A program made the translations under genes and the position numbers. Of a stretch of DNA of 64,000 nt, positions 56,012 through 64,000 are shown one piece after another. Source of the DNA: Lactobacillus johnsonii (GTDB lineage: Bacteria; Bacillota; Bacilli; Lactobacillales; Lactobacillaceae). Positions within the stretch are counted from its first letter, which is position 1; each line of letters opens with the position of its first letter. The DNA lies in the NCBI RefSeq assembly GCF_014058685.1, contig NZ_CP059055.1:372001-436000 (forward strand), written 5' to 3'. The notes beneath the pieces are model-generated. The model had not been told where the DNA came from. It worked only from the letters and a program-made list of their open reading frames with translations, and ran no database searches.

Positions 56012-57772
56012 TTATTTTAGAATTCCTAAAATATCACTAACAATTTGATCAGGCATTAAATGATCACGCTTGTAGATAGATTCTTTTGGTTCATTATCAG
56101 TGTATTCCTTTTTAGCACCATAATTCTTAACCATCATCTTAGTTGGACCATAGTAGCTAGCAATCTTTTGACCAAAACCACCATCAATACTGTTGTCTTC
56201 TAGAGTAACAACTAATTCATGGTCGTTTTGAAGTTTATCTAATGCGTCATAATCAAGGTGAGCAGCAGATTTTGGATTGATCAAAGTGGCATTAATGTTT
56301 TCTGTCTTTAATAAATCAACTACCTTTTCACCTAATTGATAAAAGTCACCTAAACCAATGATGGCAACCTTAGAACCGGGCTTTACATCATACTTAATAG
56401 TTGAATAGTCTTCATCCACTGGTTCACCTTCTGGAATTGGATTTACTGGAGATTTAATTGCTATGGGATGCTTTCTTTGCTTAACTGCCCATTCAAGCAT
56501 TGATTTTAATTCATTCAAGGTGGTAGGAGCTAAGTATTCCCAGTTTGGCCAATTTGCGACCATGGCGTTGTCAAAAATACCTAAGTGGGTCTTAGAAGTG
56601 CCAGTAATTCCGCCGCCGGCTACCACCATTACAACTGGCAAGTCATTAGCTGCTACATCGTGAGAAAGTTGATCATAAGCCCGTTGTAAGAAAGTAGAGT
56701 TTTCGAATAAGACTGGGGTAATTCCTTCTTTAACAGCTCCTGCAGCAAAGGCAACAGACTCTTGTTCAGCAATTCCTACATCCTTATAATTCTTAGGGTA
56801 TTTATTCTTAATCTCGCCTAAGCCAAAGACGCCAGGGATAGCAGCATTGATAGCTAAGATGTTTTCTTGATTTTCAATATGTTTCTTTAAGAAATCCAAA
56901 ACTACAGTAGTTGGATTAGGAGTCTTTGGAGCTGATACAGTTGTCTTGTCTGTCTTAAGATCAAAAGGCAATACCCAGTGGTGACTAGCTTCATTTTCAA
57001 TAGCTGGCTCATATCCCTTACCCTTAAGGGTATTGATATGTAAAACAATTGGGTGGTCAATATCTTTAATTGATTTGAGGGCATCAATCATTGCTTTAAG
57101 ATCATTTCCCTGACCAACATATTTATAATCTAGTCCCATTGCAGTAAATGGATTATCAGCTGTTTGACCATTTGATTCACGTAATTTCTTCAAAGCAGTT
57201 ACAACACCGCCGACATTATCGTCAATCGACATTTGATTGTCATTTACTACAATAATTAAATTATGCTTTTCATCAGCCGCATTATTAAAGCCCTCAAAGG
57301 CTAAGCCACCAGTTAAAGAACCATCCCCAATAAGAGCTGTAATGTTTTCATGTTCTCCTAGCATATCACGCGCTCTAGCCATTCCAGTTGCTAAAGCAAT
57401 TGAAGTTGAAGTATGACCAACAGCAAAGTAGTCATATGGACTTTCCTCAGGATTAGAATAAGGAGTTACATCCTCGTACTTATCGGGATCAAGCCAACCA
57501 TAAGCACGTCCAGTTAACATCTTGTGTGGATAAGTTTGGTGAGAAACATCCCAAACAATCTTATCTTTAGGTGCATCGAAAACATAATGGTAGGCAATTG
57601 TAACTTCGACAATTCCTAAGTCAGGTCCTAAGTGGCCACCTTTAGCAGCATCTTTTTCTAGGATCAAGGTTCTAATTTCACTAGCTAGTTGTTCTAGTTC
57701 TTTTAGATCTAATTTTTTAAGATCTTTTGGACTTTTAATCTTGTTTAATAAAAATTCTGGATGTTTGTTCAT
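56012..57772 (-). CDS. DXS-like thiamine-diphosphate-dependent transketolase-family enzyme
   Basis: A 586-residue protein with the domain order of 1-deoxy-D-xylulose-5-phosphate synthase. N-terminal part: GGHLGPDLGIVEVTIAYHYVF (39-63) and WDVSHQTYPHKMLTGR. TPP/Mg site: GDGSLTGGLAFEGFNN, then NDNQMSID. Pyrimidine domain: AEQESVAFAAG, with the conserved Glu. True DXS enzymes have DRAG and RYPRG motifs with substrate-phosphate-binding arginines; here these places read AGGGITGTSKTH and IAIKSPVNP. So it is probably not a canonical DXS but may condense other substrates. Lactobacilli make isoprenoids by mevalonate, which agrees. Last of three minus-strand genes. Confidence 0.8.
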   Translation of the reverse strand: MNKHPEFLLNKIKSPKDLKKLDLKELEQLASEIRTLILEKDAAKGGHLGPDLGIVEVTIAYHYVFDAPKDKIVWDVSHQTYPHKMLTGRAYGWLDPDKYEDVTPYSNPEESPYDYFAVGHTSTSIALATGMARARDMLGEHENITALIGDGSLTGGLAFEGFNNAADEKHNLIIVVNDNQMSIDDNVGGVVTALKKLRESNGQTADNPFTAMGLDYKYVGQGNDLKAMIDALKSIKDIDHPIVLHINTLKGKGYEPAIENEASHHWVLPFDLKTDKTTVSAPKTPNPTTVVLDFLKKHIENQENILAINAAIPGVFGLGEIKNKYPKNYKDVGIAEQESVAFAAGAVKEGITPVLFENSTFLQRAYDQLSHDVAANDLPVVMVVAGGGITGTSKTHLGIFDNAMVANWPNWEYLAPTTLNELKSMLEWAVKQRKHPIAIKSPVNPIPEGEPVDEDYSTIKYDVKPGSKVAIIGLGDFYQLGEKVVDLLKTENINATLINPKSAAHLDYDALDKLQNDHELVVTLEDNSIDGGFGQKIASYYGPTKMMVKNYGAKKEYTDNEPKESIYKRDHLMPDQIVSDILGILK

Positions 57773-57794
57773 ATTTTTTCACCCCACCATTAAT

Positions 57795-57838
57795 AAAAAA
57801 AGTTTACTCATTTATTGTAAGTCAATGAGTAAGCTTTT
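57795..57838 (-). terminator. terminator of the MFS gene
   Basis: AAAAGCTTACTCATT pairs with AATGAGTAAACTTTT on the minus strand, followed by T. Confidence 0.8.
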
Positions 57839-57871
57839 ACTAATATTAAGTTAGCATAGATAAGTATAAGA

Positions 57872-59119
57872 TTAATCTATACTTTCTTCTAATGGTTGAG
57901 ATGCATTTTGCTTTTTGAGAGTAAGGAACAAAGCAACAAAACTGAGCGCAAAAGCAGTTGCGTTGATTGCCCAACCGAAGTTGTAAGAACCAGTAGTATC
58001 AAATAAAAGACCGTTCAAGTAAACAGATGCAGACATTGCAAATGCACCAGTCATATTAATTACTGAAAGAATTGTACTGTAGTCCTTAGCTCCGAATTCT
58101 TCTCGAATAAGGTAAGGAAGAGCAACTAAACACACACCTTGACCCAAACCTAAAATAAAGGCAGAGGCAATAAGTGGAAGACTAGTCTTAAAGAAAATTT
58201 CGCCGCTCCAGCCTAATAAGCCAAATAAAGAATAAATAAATAAAGTAGCTCGTGTATTAAAACGATCAAGCATAAAACCAATAGAAATCTTACCAGCTGC
58301 TGCTCCAAGCATTACCCCAGAAACTACTGATGCACCAATTGTTAATGGGAGGCCTTGGCTGGTAATATGACCTGAAATATGTTGCACAGATCCAGAAACA
58401 AATTGCAGTGCAAGCATTGCAAATGCTAAAGCATAAAAGACAGGGGTCTTAAGAGCTGCCTTAAGGGTAATACCACTAGTTTCAAGAACTTTTTCTGGTA
58501 TATTTTTCACTTTGCCGTATGCTTGGTGTTTTTGATTAGGTTTTTCTCTTAAGAAGAATGCTGAAGGAACTAAAATTCCGAGAATTAGTAATCCTTCGCA
58601 GATGAAGCCACCTCTCCATCCAAAGTTGGTAATGATGTTACCAATAATTGGGTTAAAGATGGTGCCACCAAAGGCTGAAACTCCAAGGGCAATTCCCATC
58701 ACAGTTCCTAATTTTTCATTGAACCAATTTCCTAATAGGACAGGGATGGATAAAGTAATAGCAATTGGTTGGCAAATCCCAATGATGATCCAAGCAATGT
58801 AAAAATGAGTCAAACTTTGTGCTACTGATAAGCTAAGCATGGAAACTCCAATTACAGCAAAACAGAAAGTTAAAAGCCAACGCAAGTTAAGCTTGGTCAT
58901 AATTTTACCTGCAAACAGCAAGGTAATTGCGGCAGCAGCATTTTGCAAGGTTGTCATTAAGGCAACGCTTGCTCGACCAACATGGAAACTTTTACTAATT
59001 GGTTCAAAGAATAAACCAATAGTATTAACAATTAATCCAAATCCTACTAAAGAAATTAAACAGGAGGCAATAAAAACCCACCAGGCAAAAAAATGCGAAT
59101 TTTCTTTTTTCTTATTCAC
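57872..59119 (-). CDS. MFS transporter, OFA/monocarboxylate-type
   Basis: A 415-residue transporter with about 12 membrane helices and a cytoplasmic loop between helices 6 and 7 (REKPNQKHQAYGKVKN). The pattern (FFAWWVFIASCLISLVGFG at the start, NWFNEKLGTVMGIALG near 150) is that of oxalate/formate-antiporter and monocarboxylate transporters. The substrate is unknown. The start is GTG, seven bases after AGGAAAAG. The gene lies between the prenyl-synthase and DXS-like genes, each separated by a terminator. Confidence 0.8.
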   Translation of the reverse strand: MNKKKENSHFFAWWVFIASCLISLVGFGLIVNTIGLFFEPISKSFHVGRASVALMTTLQNAAAAITLLFAGKIMTKLNLRWLLTFCFAVIGVSMLSLSVAQSLTHFYIAWIIIGICQPIAITLSIPVLLGNWFNEKLGTVMGIALGVSAFGGTIFNPIIGNIITNFGWRGGFICEGLLILGILVPSAFFLREKPNQKHQAYGKVKNIPEKVLETSGITLKAALKTPVFYALAFAMLALQFVSGSVQHISGHITSQGLPLTIGASVVSGVMLGAAAGKISIGFMLDRFNTRATLFIYSLFGLLGWSGEIFFKTSLPLIASAFILGLGQGVCLVALPYLIREEFGAKDYSTILSVINMTGAFAMSASVYLNGLLFDTTGSYNFGWAINATAFALSFVALFLTLKKQNASQPLEESID

Positions 59120-59189
59120 TTCTTTTCCTACTTTCTAGAATTATAATTCAAAAAAAGATTATAGCGAATTAGTAAAGAATAAGGAAAGA

Positions 59190-59213
59190 AAAGAGAATGT
59201 CTTAACATTCTCT
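59190..59213 (-). terminator. terminator of the polyprenyl synthetase gene
   Basis: AGAGAATGT pairs perfectly with ACATTCTCT; the T-rich tail lies on the minus-strand side. Confidence 0.75.
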
Positions 59214-59216
59214 TAA

Positions 59217-60269
59217 TTAATAGCTTCTCTTTAATAAAATATTTGTCAGCTCTTCAAGCTGCTGGCGAGTTTTGTTGTCTGGCCAATGCTTTTGCAAGTT
59301 GTTTAAAGCTTTATCAGTGAATTTATCAGCTAACTTTTGTGCTCGTTTTACCCCGCCAAGGTCATTAACCATTTTTTCTATCTCTTGTAATTGTTCCTTA
59401 GTCAAATCTTTTCCTAACTTAACTAACTCATGTAAGCGACCTGTAGAGTCGTTTTGTAAGGCGAAAATTAAGGGTCCAGAGTAGATACCATCTTTAACAT
59501 CTAATAAGACTGGCTTTTTAAAAGTAGAACTAGTAGTTGTATAGTCTAAAATATCATCTCTTAGTTGAAAAGCTTGGCCCAAGTATTCACCAAACTTTTT
59601 AGCTTTTAGAGCCCTAGTTACTTTAAGACCACTCTCATAAGCGCCAATAAAACAAGCTAGGCCAAATAAGACTCCAGTTTTACCCTTAATTTGGTCTAAG
59701 TATTCCTTTTCAGAAATAGTAATGTTATAGGCATTGTTGTACTGTTCAGTTTCACCAACTAGGATATTTTGCATGGTTTTTCCATCTGCAATAACACTAT
59801 GCAAGCTTTGAGCATTTTCACTTAAAAGAGTGAGCGATAAAGCAAATAAATAGTCGCCCGCATAAACTGCGATATGCTTGCCATACTTAGTTTGAATTGA
59901 GGGTCTGCCATGGCGCATGCTCGATTCATCGATAATATCATCGTGAATTAAGGTAGCATTATGGAGAGTCTCAATTGAGGTTGCTATTTTTTGTAGTTCT
60001 TCGCGTTTTTGGTTAGCGTTTGGTCCAAAAGAGCCAAAGAGCATTACACAAGCAGGACGCAGCATTTTCCCAGGGAAAGCAAAAGTATCTTTTAAGGCGT
60101 CTCCTAGTAGACCCGGAACAGTATTTACATGTTTTAAAATAATACGATTGATGGCAATCATATCTTTTTGAGTTTCTGGAAAATTGTCCCAAAAAGTGAA
60201 ATTGCTCTTGTTATTGTTTCTTTTTTCGGGAAGTGAATTTTGTAGTGGATGAGTTGAATTTTTTGCCAT
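59217..60269 (-). CDS. polyprenyl synthetase (trans-isoprenyl diphosphate synthase)
   Basis: A 350-residue enzyme adding isopentenyl units to an allylic diphosphate. First Asp-rich motif HDDIIDESSMRHGRPS near residue 116, second LRDDILDYTT near 241. It could make the polyprenyl tail of a menaquinone-type molecule or the chain for other lipids; no menaquinone genes are nearby. The ATG has no close ribosome-binding site; the only GGAG lies about 35 bases upstream in a perfect hairpin (60281-60310). Confidence 0.88.
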   Translation of the reverse strand: MAKNSTHPLQNSLPEKRNNNKSNFTFWDNFPETQKDMIAINRIILKHVNTVPGLLGDALKDTFAFPGKMLRPACVMLFGSFGPNANQKREELQKIATSIETLHNATLIHDDIIDESSMRHGRPSIQTKYGKHIAVYAGDYLFALSLTLLSENAQSLHSVIADGKTMQNILVGETEQYNNAYNITISEKEYLDQIKGKTGVLFGLACFIGAYESGLKVTRALKAKKFGEYLGQAFQLRDDILDYTTTSSTFKKPVLLDVKDGIYSGPLIFALQNDSTGRLHELVKLGKDLTKEQLQEIEKMVNDLGGVKRAQKLADKFTDKALNNLQKHWPDNKTRQQLEELTNILLKRSY

Positions 60270-60598
60270 GATAAATATTTAATTAAAAGGAAAAGTTGCT
60301 CCTTTTAATTAATAAATCCTCCCAATCAGTTGAATATCAGCATAAGAGCAGTTAAAATTAAACGGAAATAAAGTCAATGAAGTAAAATTGTTATTTTTTA
60401 TTTCATTTTCAATTTTGAAGATAGCTTTATTTTTAATTAAAAAAGATCTTATAAGTATAATTCTACACTATCTATTAATATTATTTAAAAGGAGATATAA
60501 TTTTTTGATGAGTAAATTAGATTCTTCTTTACTTTATTGATAGGAATTGCTAAAATAACATTTTTTTGCTAAGATAAATGCAGTTTAGGAGTGGTTTT
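60270..60598. promoter_or_regulatory. leader region between the prenyl synthase and rpmG
   Basis: A 329-base divergent gap. The minus-strand leader has the perfect hairpin AATTAAAAGGA/TCCTTTTAATT (60281-60310), which buries GGAG. On the plus side, AAAGGAG at 60487-60493 precedes an ATG at 60508 that encodes just ten residues (MSKLDSSLLY), too far from the site to be convincing. AGGAG at 60587-60591 is the rpmG ribosome-binding site. Otherwise AT-rich DNA without a clear promoter. Confidence 0.45.
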
Positions 60599-60748
60599 AT
60601 GGCAGTAAAGAAAGCAGCTCTTGCATGTACTGTATGTGGTTCTCGCAATTATTCTATTGCAGCAAGCAAGAATAGAACGCAAAGACTTGAACTTAAGAAG
60701 TTTTGCAAGCATTGCGGAAAGCAAACTTTGCACAAGGAAACGAGGTAG
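60599..60748 (+). CDS. rpmG: 50S ribosomal protein L33
   Basis: A 49-residue protein with two CxxC pairs (CTVCG at residues 10-14 and CKHCG near 36-40), that is, the zinc-binding form of L33; many lactobacilli have a second, Cys-less copy. The order rpmG-secE-nusG is typical of Firmicutes. AGGAG precedes the ATG by seven bases. Confidence 0.93.
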   Translation: MAVKKAALACTVCGSRNYSIAASKNRTQRLELKKFCKHCGKQTLHKETR

Positions 60749-60755
60749 GTAAGCA

Positions 60756-60926
60756 ATGTTTAAGTTTATTAAGAGTGTTAACCAAACTATGGCAAAAGTA
60801 TCATGGCCTACATGGAAACAAAATAGACGTGATACAGGTGTTGTAATCATCAGCTCAATTTTGTTTGGTGCTTACCTTGGTTTGCTAGATTTATTATTTA
60901 GCTACTTAACGCAAATGTTCTTATAA
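60756..60926 (+). CDS. secE: protein translocase subunit SecE
   Basis: A 56-residue protein: N-terminal amphipathic helix with KVSWPTWKQ (the conserved SecE motif, residues 14-22) and one membrane helix at about 29-50. It clamps SecY in the general Sec channel. It begins seven bases after rpmG, after AGGTAAG. Confidence 0.94.
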   Translation: MFKFIKSVNQTMAKVSWPTWKQNRRDTGVVIISSILFGAYLGLLDLLFSYLTQMFL

Positions 60927-60954
60927 AAACAGTATATGTGTTATAATTAAATCA

Positions 60955-60986
60955 GTTAAAAAAGCCTCCCTCGGAGGTTTTTTTAT
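60955..60986 (+). terminator. terminator between secE and nusG
   Basis: AAAGCCTCC pairs with GGAGGTTTT around a short loop, then T. A TATAAT at 60942-60947 lies just before it, so a nusG promoter could feed into it. Confidence 0.8.
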
Positions 60987-61021
60987 TTGCATAAAGGTAT
61001 TATTTTAAGGAGTTTAGAAAC

Positions 61022-61573
61022 ATGGTTGAAACCAGCGAAAAGAAATGGTACGTTTTACACACTTATTCTGGCTACGAAGAAAAGGTTAAGAAAGATTTAC
61101 TTTCTAGAGCCCAATCAATGGGTATGCAAAATTATATCTTTCGAGTAATTGTTCCTGAAGAACAAAAGACTGAAACTGTTCGTGGTAAGAAGCAAGAAGT
61201 CGATGAAAAGGTATTTCCAGGTTACGTTTTAGTAGAAATGGTAATGACTGATGAAAGTTGGTATGTTGTCAGAAATACACCAAACGTTACTGGATTTGTT
61301 GGCAGTCACGGTGGTGGATCAAAGCCATCTCCTTTATACGATGACGAAATTGAAAGAATTCTTGCTTCTCAAGGCCAACCAGCTAAAGAACCTAAAGTTG
61401 ACTATGAAGTTGGTGAAACAGTAACTATTATTGATGGTGCATTTAGTGGCATGAGTGGTAAGATTACTAAAATTAACCCAGAAAAAGATAAACTTTATGT
61501 TTCTATTGATATGTTCGGCAGAGAAACAAATGCTGAACTTGACTATAACCAAGTAAAAGAATTTGACCAATAA
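61022..61573 (+). CDS. nusG: transcription termination/antitermination factor NusG
   Basis: A 183-residue protein with the NGN domain (EKKWYVLHTYSGYEEKVKKDL at the start, FPGYVLVEM near 63) and a C-terminal KOW domain (VGETVTIIDGAFSGMSGKI near 130). It binds RNA polymerase and affects pausing and termination. AGGAG lies upstream of the ATG. Confidence 0.95.
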   Translation: MVETSEKKWYVLHTYSGYEEKVKKDLLSRAQSMGMQNYIFRVIVPEEQKTETVRGKKQEVDEKVFPGYVLVEMVMTDESWYVVRNTPNVTGFVGSHGGGSKPSPLYDDEIERILASQGQPAKEPKVDYEVGETVTIIDGAFSGMSGKITKINPEKDKLYVSIDMFGRETNAELDYNQVKEFDQ

Positions 61574-61704
61574 TAAAAATTTAATTAGCTATTGTCAATT
61601 TAATAAATTGCTGGTAGTATATTAGAGTATCTTTATTATTGTGGGAGGAGAAGAAGGAAAATTCTCCACTATAACCGCATCACGGAATCAAGGAGGTATT
61701 GACC
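61574..61704 (+). promoter_or_regulatory. rplK leader with an L1-type hairpin candidate
   Basis: GTGGGAG (about 61640) can pair with CTCCAC (about 61664) with an asymmetric internal loop, just before the AAGGAGGT ribosome-binding site. A similar hairpin precedes rplA. Such structures mimic the 23S L1-binding site, so ribosomal protein L1 may repress its own operon here, as known in E. coli. Confidence 0.45.
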
Positions 61705-62130
61705 GTGGCAAAGAAAGTTATTAACGTAGTTAAACTGCAAATTCCTGCTGGTGCAGCAACTCCTGCACCTCCAGTTGGTCCTGCATTGGGTCAAGCTGGA
61801 ATCAACATCGTTGGTTTCACTAAGGACTTCAACGCACGTACTGCTGATCAAAAGGGTATGATTATCCCTGTAGTTATTACTGTATATGAAGATCGTTCAT
61901 TCGAATTCATTACTAAGACTCCACCAGCTGCTGTTCTTTTGAAGAAGGCTGCTAAAGTGGACAAGGGTTCTGGTGAACCTAACACTAAGAAGGTTGCTAA
62001 GGTAACTAAGGACCAAGTTAAGGAAATTGCCGAAACCAAGATGAAAGATCTAAACGCTGCAGATATTGAAGCTGCTATGCGCATGATTGAAGGTACTGCT
62101 AGAAGCATGGGCTTCACTGTCGAAGACTAG
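61705..62130 (+). CDS. rplK: 50S ribosomal protein L11
   Basis: A 141-residue L11. The N-terminal [23 protein letters not shown] and the C-terminal rRNA-binding domain are intact. The start is GTG, after AAGGAGGT; an in-frame TTG six bases upstream is less well placed. L11 binds the GTPase centre of 23S rRNA. Confidence 0.97.
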   Translation: MAKKVINVVKLQIPAGAATPAPPVGPALGQAGINIVGFTKDFNARTADQKGMIIPVVITVYEDRSFEFITKTPPAAVLLKKAAKVDKGSGEPNTKKVAKVTKDQVKEIAETKMKDLNAADIEAAMRMIEGTARSMGFTVED

Positions 62131-62227
62131 TGTTTTTAGGAACGTCGGATCGTTAATCAAAATTAACGAATCAAGGTGGGAGAGTGTGAGAAGACTCGTT
62201 TGACCACATTTTCAGGAGGATTTTTAC
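62131..62227 (+). promoter_or_regulatory. rplK-rplA spacer with a second L1-type hairpin candidate
   Basis: GTGGGAG near 62176 can pair with the downstream CTC and CCAC (to about 62205), resembling the rplK leader hairpin. The AGGAGG ribosome-binding site follows. Confidence 0.4.
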
Positions 62228-62920
62228 ATGGCAAAGCATGGAAAGAGATATTTAGAAGCAGCTAAAAAAGTTGATTCAACTAAATTTTATTCAGTAGATG
62301 AAGCTATGAAGTTAGCAAAAGAAACTTCATACGCAAACTTTGACGCAACTATTGAAGTTGCATATAACTTAAACGTTGACCCTAAGCAAGCAGATCAACA
62401 AATTAGAGGTGCATTGGTACTTCCAAACGGTACTGGTAAATCTAAGAAGGTTGTTGTTTTTGCTGAAGGTCCACAAGCTGACCAAGCTAAAGAAGCAGGT
62501 GCTGACGAAGTTGGTTCTGATGATTTAGTAGAAAAAGTTCAAAACGGTTACTTAGACTTTGACGTAGTTATTGCTACTCCAATGATGATGGCTAAGGTTG
62601 GTCGTTTAGGTCGTATCTTAGGACCTAAGGGCTTAATGCCAAACCCTAAGACTGGTACTGTTACTATGGACGTTGCTAAGGCTGTTGAAAACCAAAAAGC
62701 AGGTCAAGTTGAATACCGTGTTGATAAGCAAGGTTTAATCCATGCACCAATCGGTAAGGCTTCATTTGACGCTGAAAAATTAGCACAAAACTTTGATGCA
62801 TTACGTGACGTTATTCTTCGTGCACGTCCTGCATCCGCTAAGGGTCAATACGTTAAGAGTGTTGCCGTTTCTGCAACCTTTAGCCCTGGTATCCACTTGG
62901 ATCCATTAAACTTAGACTAA
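62228..62920 (+). CDS. rplA: 50S ribosomal protein L1
   Basis: A 230-residue L1, complete, with the signature [21 protein letters not shown] near residue 126. It forms the L1 stalk and, in many bacteria, represses its own mRNA. It is followed by a terminator, so rplK-rplA form a two-gene unit and rplJ-rplL are not included. Confidence 0.97.
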   Translation: MAKHGKRYLEAAKKVDSTKFYSVDEAMKLAKETSYANFDATIEVAYNLNVDPKQADQQIRGALVLPNGTGKSKKVVVFAEGPQADQAKEAGADEVGSDDLVEKVQNGYLDFDVVIATPMMMAKVGRLGRILGPKGLMPNPKTGTVTMDVAKAVENQKAGQVEYRVDKQGLIHAPIGKASFDAEKLAQNFDALRDVILRARPASAKGQYVKSVAVSATFSPGIHLDPLNLD

Positions 62921-62942
62921 TTAATAGTTGTTTAATTAAACG

Positions 62943-62973
62943 AAAAGACTTCACAATTGTGAAGTCTTTTTTT
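62943..62973 (+). terminator. terminator of rplK-rplA
   Basis: AAAAGACTTCACAATTGTGAAGTCTTTT is a perfect palindromic hairpin followed by T. Confidence 0.95.
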
Positions 62974-63050
62974 GTACTAAGGTTGAAAGTGTAGTGAGAT
63001 TTTAGCTAAAATTAAACAATACGCTATTTTTAGAACAGGAGCTGACGGAA

Positions 63051-63695
63051 ATGCTAAATTATATTTTTAGTATTATGCCATCATTATTTTCCGGTGCTTG
63101 GTTAACTATTGAAATCTTTTTTTGGACGACTGTAGTTTCTATTCCGCTAGGTTTATTAGTTGCCTTTGGTTTACATTCAAAATTGAAATTAGTTAAAGCT
63201 ATTTTGAAATTTTATGTATGGATTATTCGTGGTACACCTCTTTTACTACAATTAATTTTTATTTTTTATGGCTTACCAACTGTTGGAATTGTCTTTCCAA
63301 GATACGAGGCTGCGTTAGTCGCATTTATTATCAATTATGCTGCTTACTTTGCAGAAATCTTCCGTGGTGGACTGCAAGCAGTACCCGTCGGCCAATTTGA
63401 GGCAGCACAAGTGCTAGGTTTAAGTAGATGGCAAACAATTAATCGTATTGTGCGTCCACAAGTTGTTAAGATTGTTTTGCCTTCGATTGGTAATGAGCTG
63501 ATAAACTTAGTTAAGGACTCCAGTTTGGTCTATGTAATTGGTTTAGGAGACCTTTTACGTGCCGGAAATGTTGCGACTGCAAGAGACGTGTCTTTAGTTC
63601 CACTAGTATTAGTAGGGTGCGTATATTTGGCAATGACAGCAGTTTTAACAGCTTTATTGAGAGTAGTGGAGAAGAGAAGCAATGTCTGGAAATAA
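63051..63695 (+). CDS. amino-acid ABC transporter permease
   Basis: A 214-residue HisM-type inner-membrane subunit with about five helices. The ABC-contact motif EAAQVLGLSRWQTINRIVRPQ is near residue 120 and ends the cytoplasmic loop. It works with the ATPase encoded next and a separate substrate-binding protein that must lie downstream. The transported polar amino acid is unknown. AGGAG lies nine bases before the ATG. It overlaps the ATPase gene by 14 bases. Confidence 0.9.
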   Translation: MLNYIFSIMPSLFSGAWLTIEIFFWTTVVSIPLGLLVAFGLHSKLKLVKAILKFYVWIIRGTPLLLQLIFIFYGLPTVGIVFPRYEAALVAFIINYAAYFAEIFRGGLQAVPVGQFEAAQVLGLSRWQTINRIVRPQVVKIVLPSIGNELINLVKDSSLVYVIGLGDLLRAGNVATARDVSLVPLVLVGCVYLAMTAVLTALLRVVEKRSNVWK

Positions 63696-64000
63696 AGTTT
63701 TAGAGCTCAAGAATATAAGCAAGAGCTTTGGCACGAGAAAAATTATTGATAAGTTAAATTTGTCACTAGATCAAGGAGATATCTTAAGTATTATTGGCCC
63801 TTCAGGTGCAGGAAAAACTACACTGCTTCGCTTGATAGCGGGGCTTGAAAGTGCCGATAGTGGAAAATTCCTCCATAATGGAAAAGAATTTGATCCTACA
63901 GATCGTAATAATCATTTGGTAGGGATGGTTTTTCAAGATTACAATCTTTTTCCAAACCTTTCAGTAATGGATAATATTACGCTTGCTCCAATTATGGTAA
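63682..64000 (+). CDS. amino-acid ABC transporter ATP-binding protein (partial, runs off the window)
   Basis: The first 106 codons of an ABC ATPase: Walker A GPSGAGKTT near residue 36 and the Q-loop GMVFQDYNLFPNLSV near 83. It starts inside the permease gene, after GAGAAG. The rest (signature motif, Walker B) lies beyond 64000, so intactness cannot be judged. Confidence 0.9.
   Translation, partial: MSGNKVLELKNISKSFGTRKIIDKLNLSLDQGDILSIIGPSGAGKTTLLRLIAGLESADSGKFLHNGKEFDPTDRNNHLVGMVFQDYNLFPNLSVMDNITLAPIMV

Noticed and set aside
60505..60540. A ten-residue leader peptide (MSKLDSSLLY) upstream of rpmG.
   Set aside because: The ribosome-binding site is 14 bases away, longer than usual, and there is no regulatory codon pattern. 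Kept only as a remark in the leader entry.

Overview
The window looks like a chromosomal segment of a low-GC Lactobacillus of the gasseri/johnsonii/paragasseri/taiwanensis group. This is inferred from the AT-rich sequence, LPQTG cell-wall anchors, a YSIRK-type signal peptide, a PepC aminopeptidase and a sigH-like/rpmG/secE/nusG/rplK/rplA core region. No tRNA, rRNA, insertion sequence or CRISPR array was seen. Species was not determined.

Layout. (1) 1-10.5 kb: a small membrane protein gene; a tandem pair of ABC half-transporters, the first broken by an in-frame TAA; three histidine-phosphatase genes; an NmrA-like oxidoreductase; a DJ-1/PfpI protein; a divergent ArsR regulator/cation-efflux pair with overlapping promoters; and a P-loop kinase. 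A candidate small RNA lies near 5.2 kb. (2) 10.7-22.5 kb: a giant cell-wall adhesin reading frame of 3,907 codons (YSIRK signal, two Mub-like repeats, 15 MBG-type repeats, five 95-residue repeats, LPQTG anchor), interrupted by one TAA after codon 452. (3) 22.7-24.4 kb: a GadC-like amino-acid permease on the minus strand.

(4) 24.8-44.1 kb: a complete accessory Sec (SecA2/SecY2) glycoprotein export locus: secY2-asp1-asp2-asp3-secA2-gtfA-gtfB and a small Asp4-like membrane protein, then the substrate. The substrate is a 2,096-residue serine-rich repeat adhesin with a beta-solenoid-like binding region and 131 decapeptide repeats. Two more glycosyltransferase genes follow, a GT2 enzyme and a convergent Gtf3-like enzyme. 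GtfA/GtfB would start O-GlcNAc glycosylation of the serines, the extra glycosyltransferases would extend the glycan, Asp1-3 would modify and target the protein, and SecA2/SecY2 would export it for sortase anchoring.

(5) 44.3-64 kb: housekeeping genes: pepC, a LytR-CpsA-Psr protein, dut-radA, gltX, cysS-mrnC-rlmB, a sigH-like sigma factor, then rpmG-secE, nusG, rplK, rplA and the start of an amino-acid ABC importer (its ATPase gene runs off the window). Between the sigma factor and rpmG sit a conserved small protein, a gluconate-kinase-like gene and a minus-strand group of prenyl synthase, MFS transporter and a DXS-like thiamine-diphosphate enzyme. The DXS-like protein lacks the arginine motifs expected of a true DXP synthase.

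Most unusual points: two TAA nonsense codons in otherwise intact long frames; a 10-bp perfect inverted repeat around the ABC promoter; divergent promoters sharing one -10 element; an 11-mer found upstream of two unrelated genes; a recently duplicated block inside the serine-rich array; and the atypical DXS-like enzyme.
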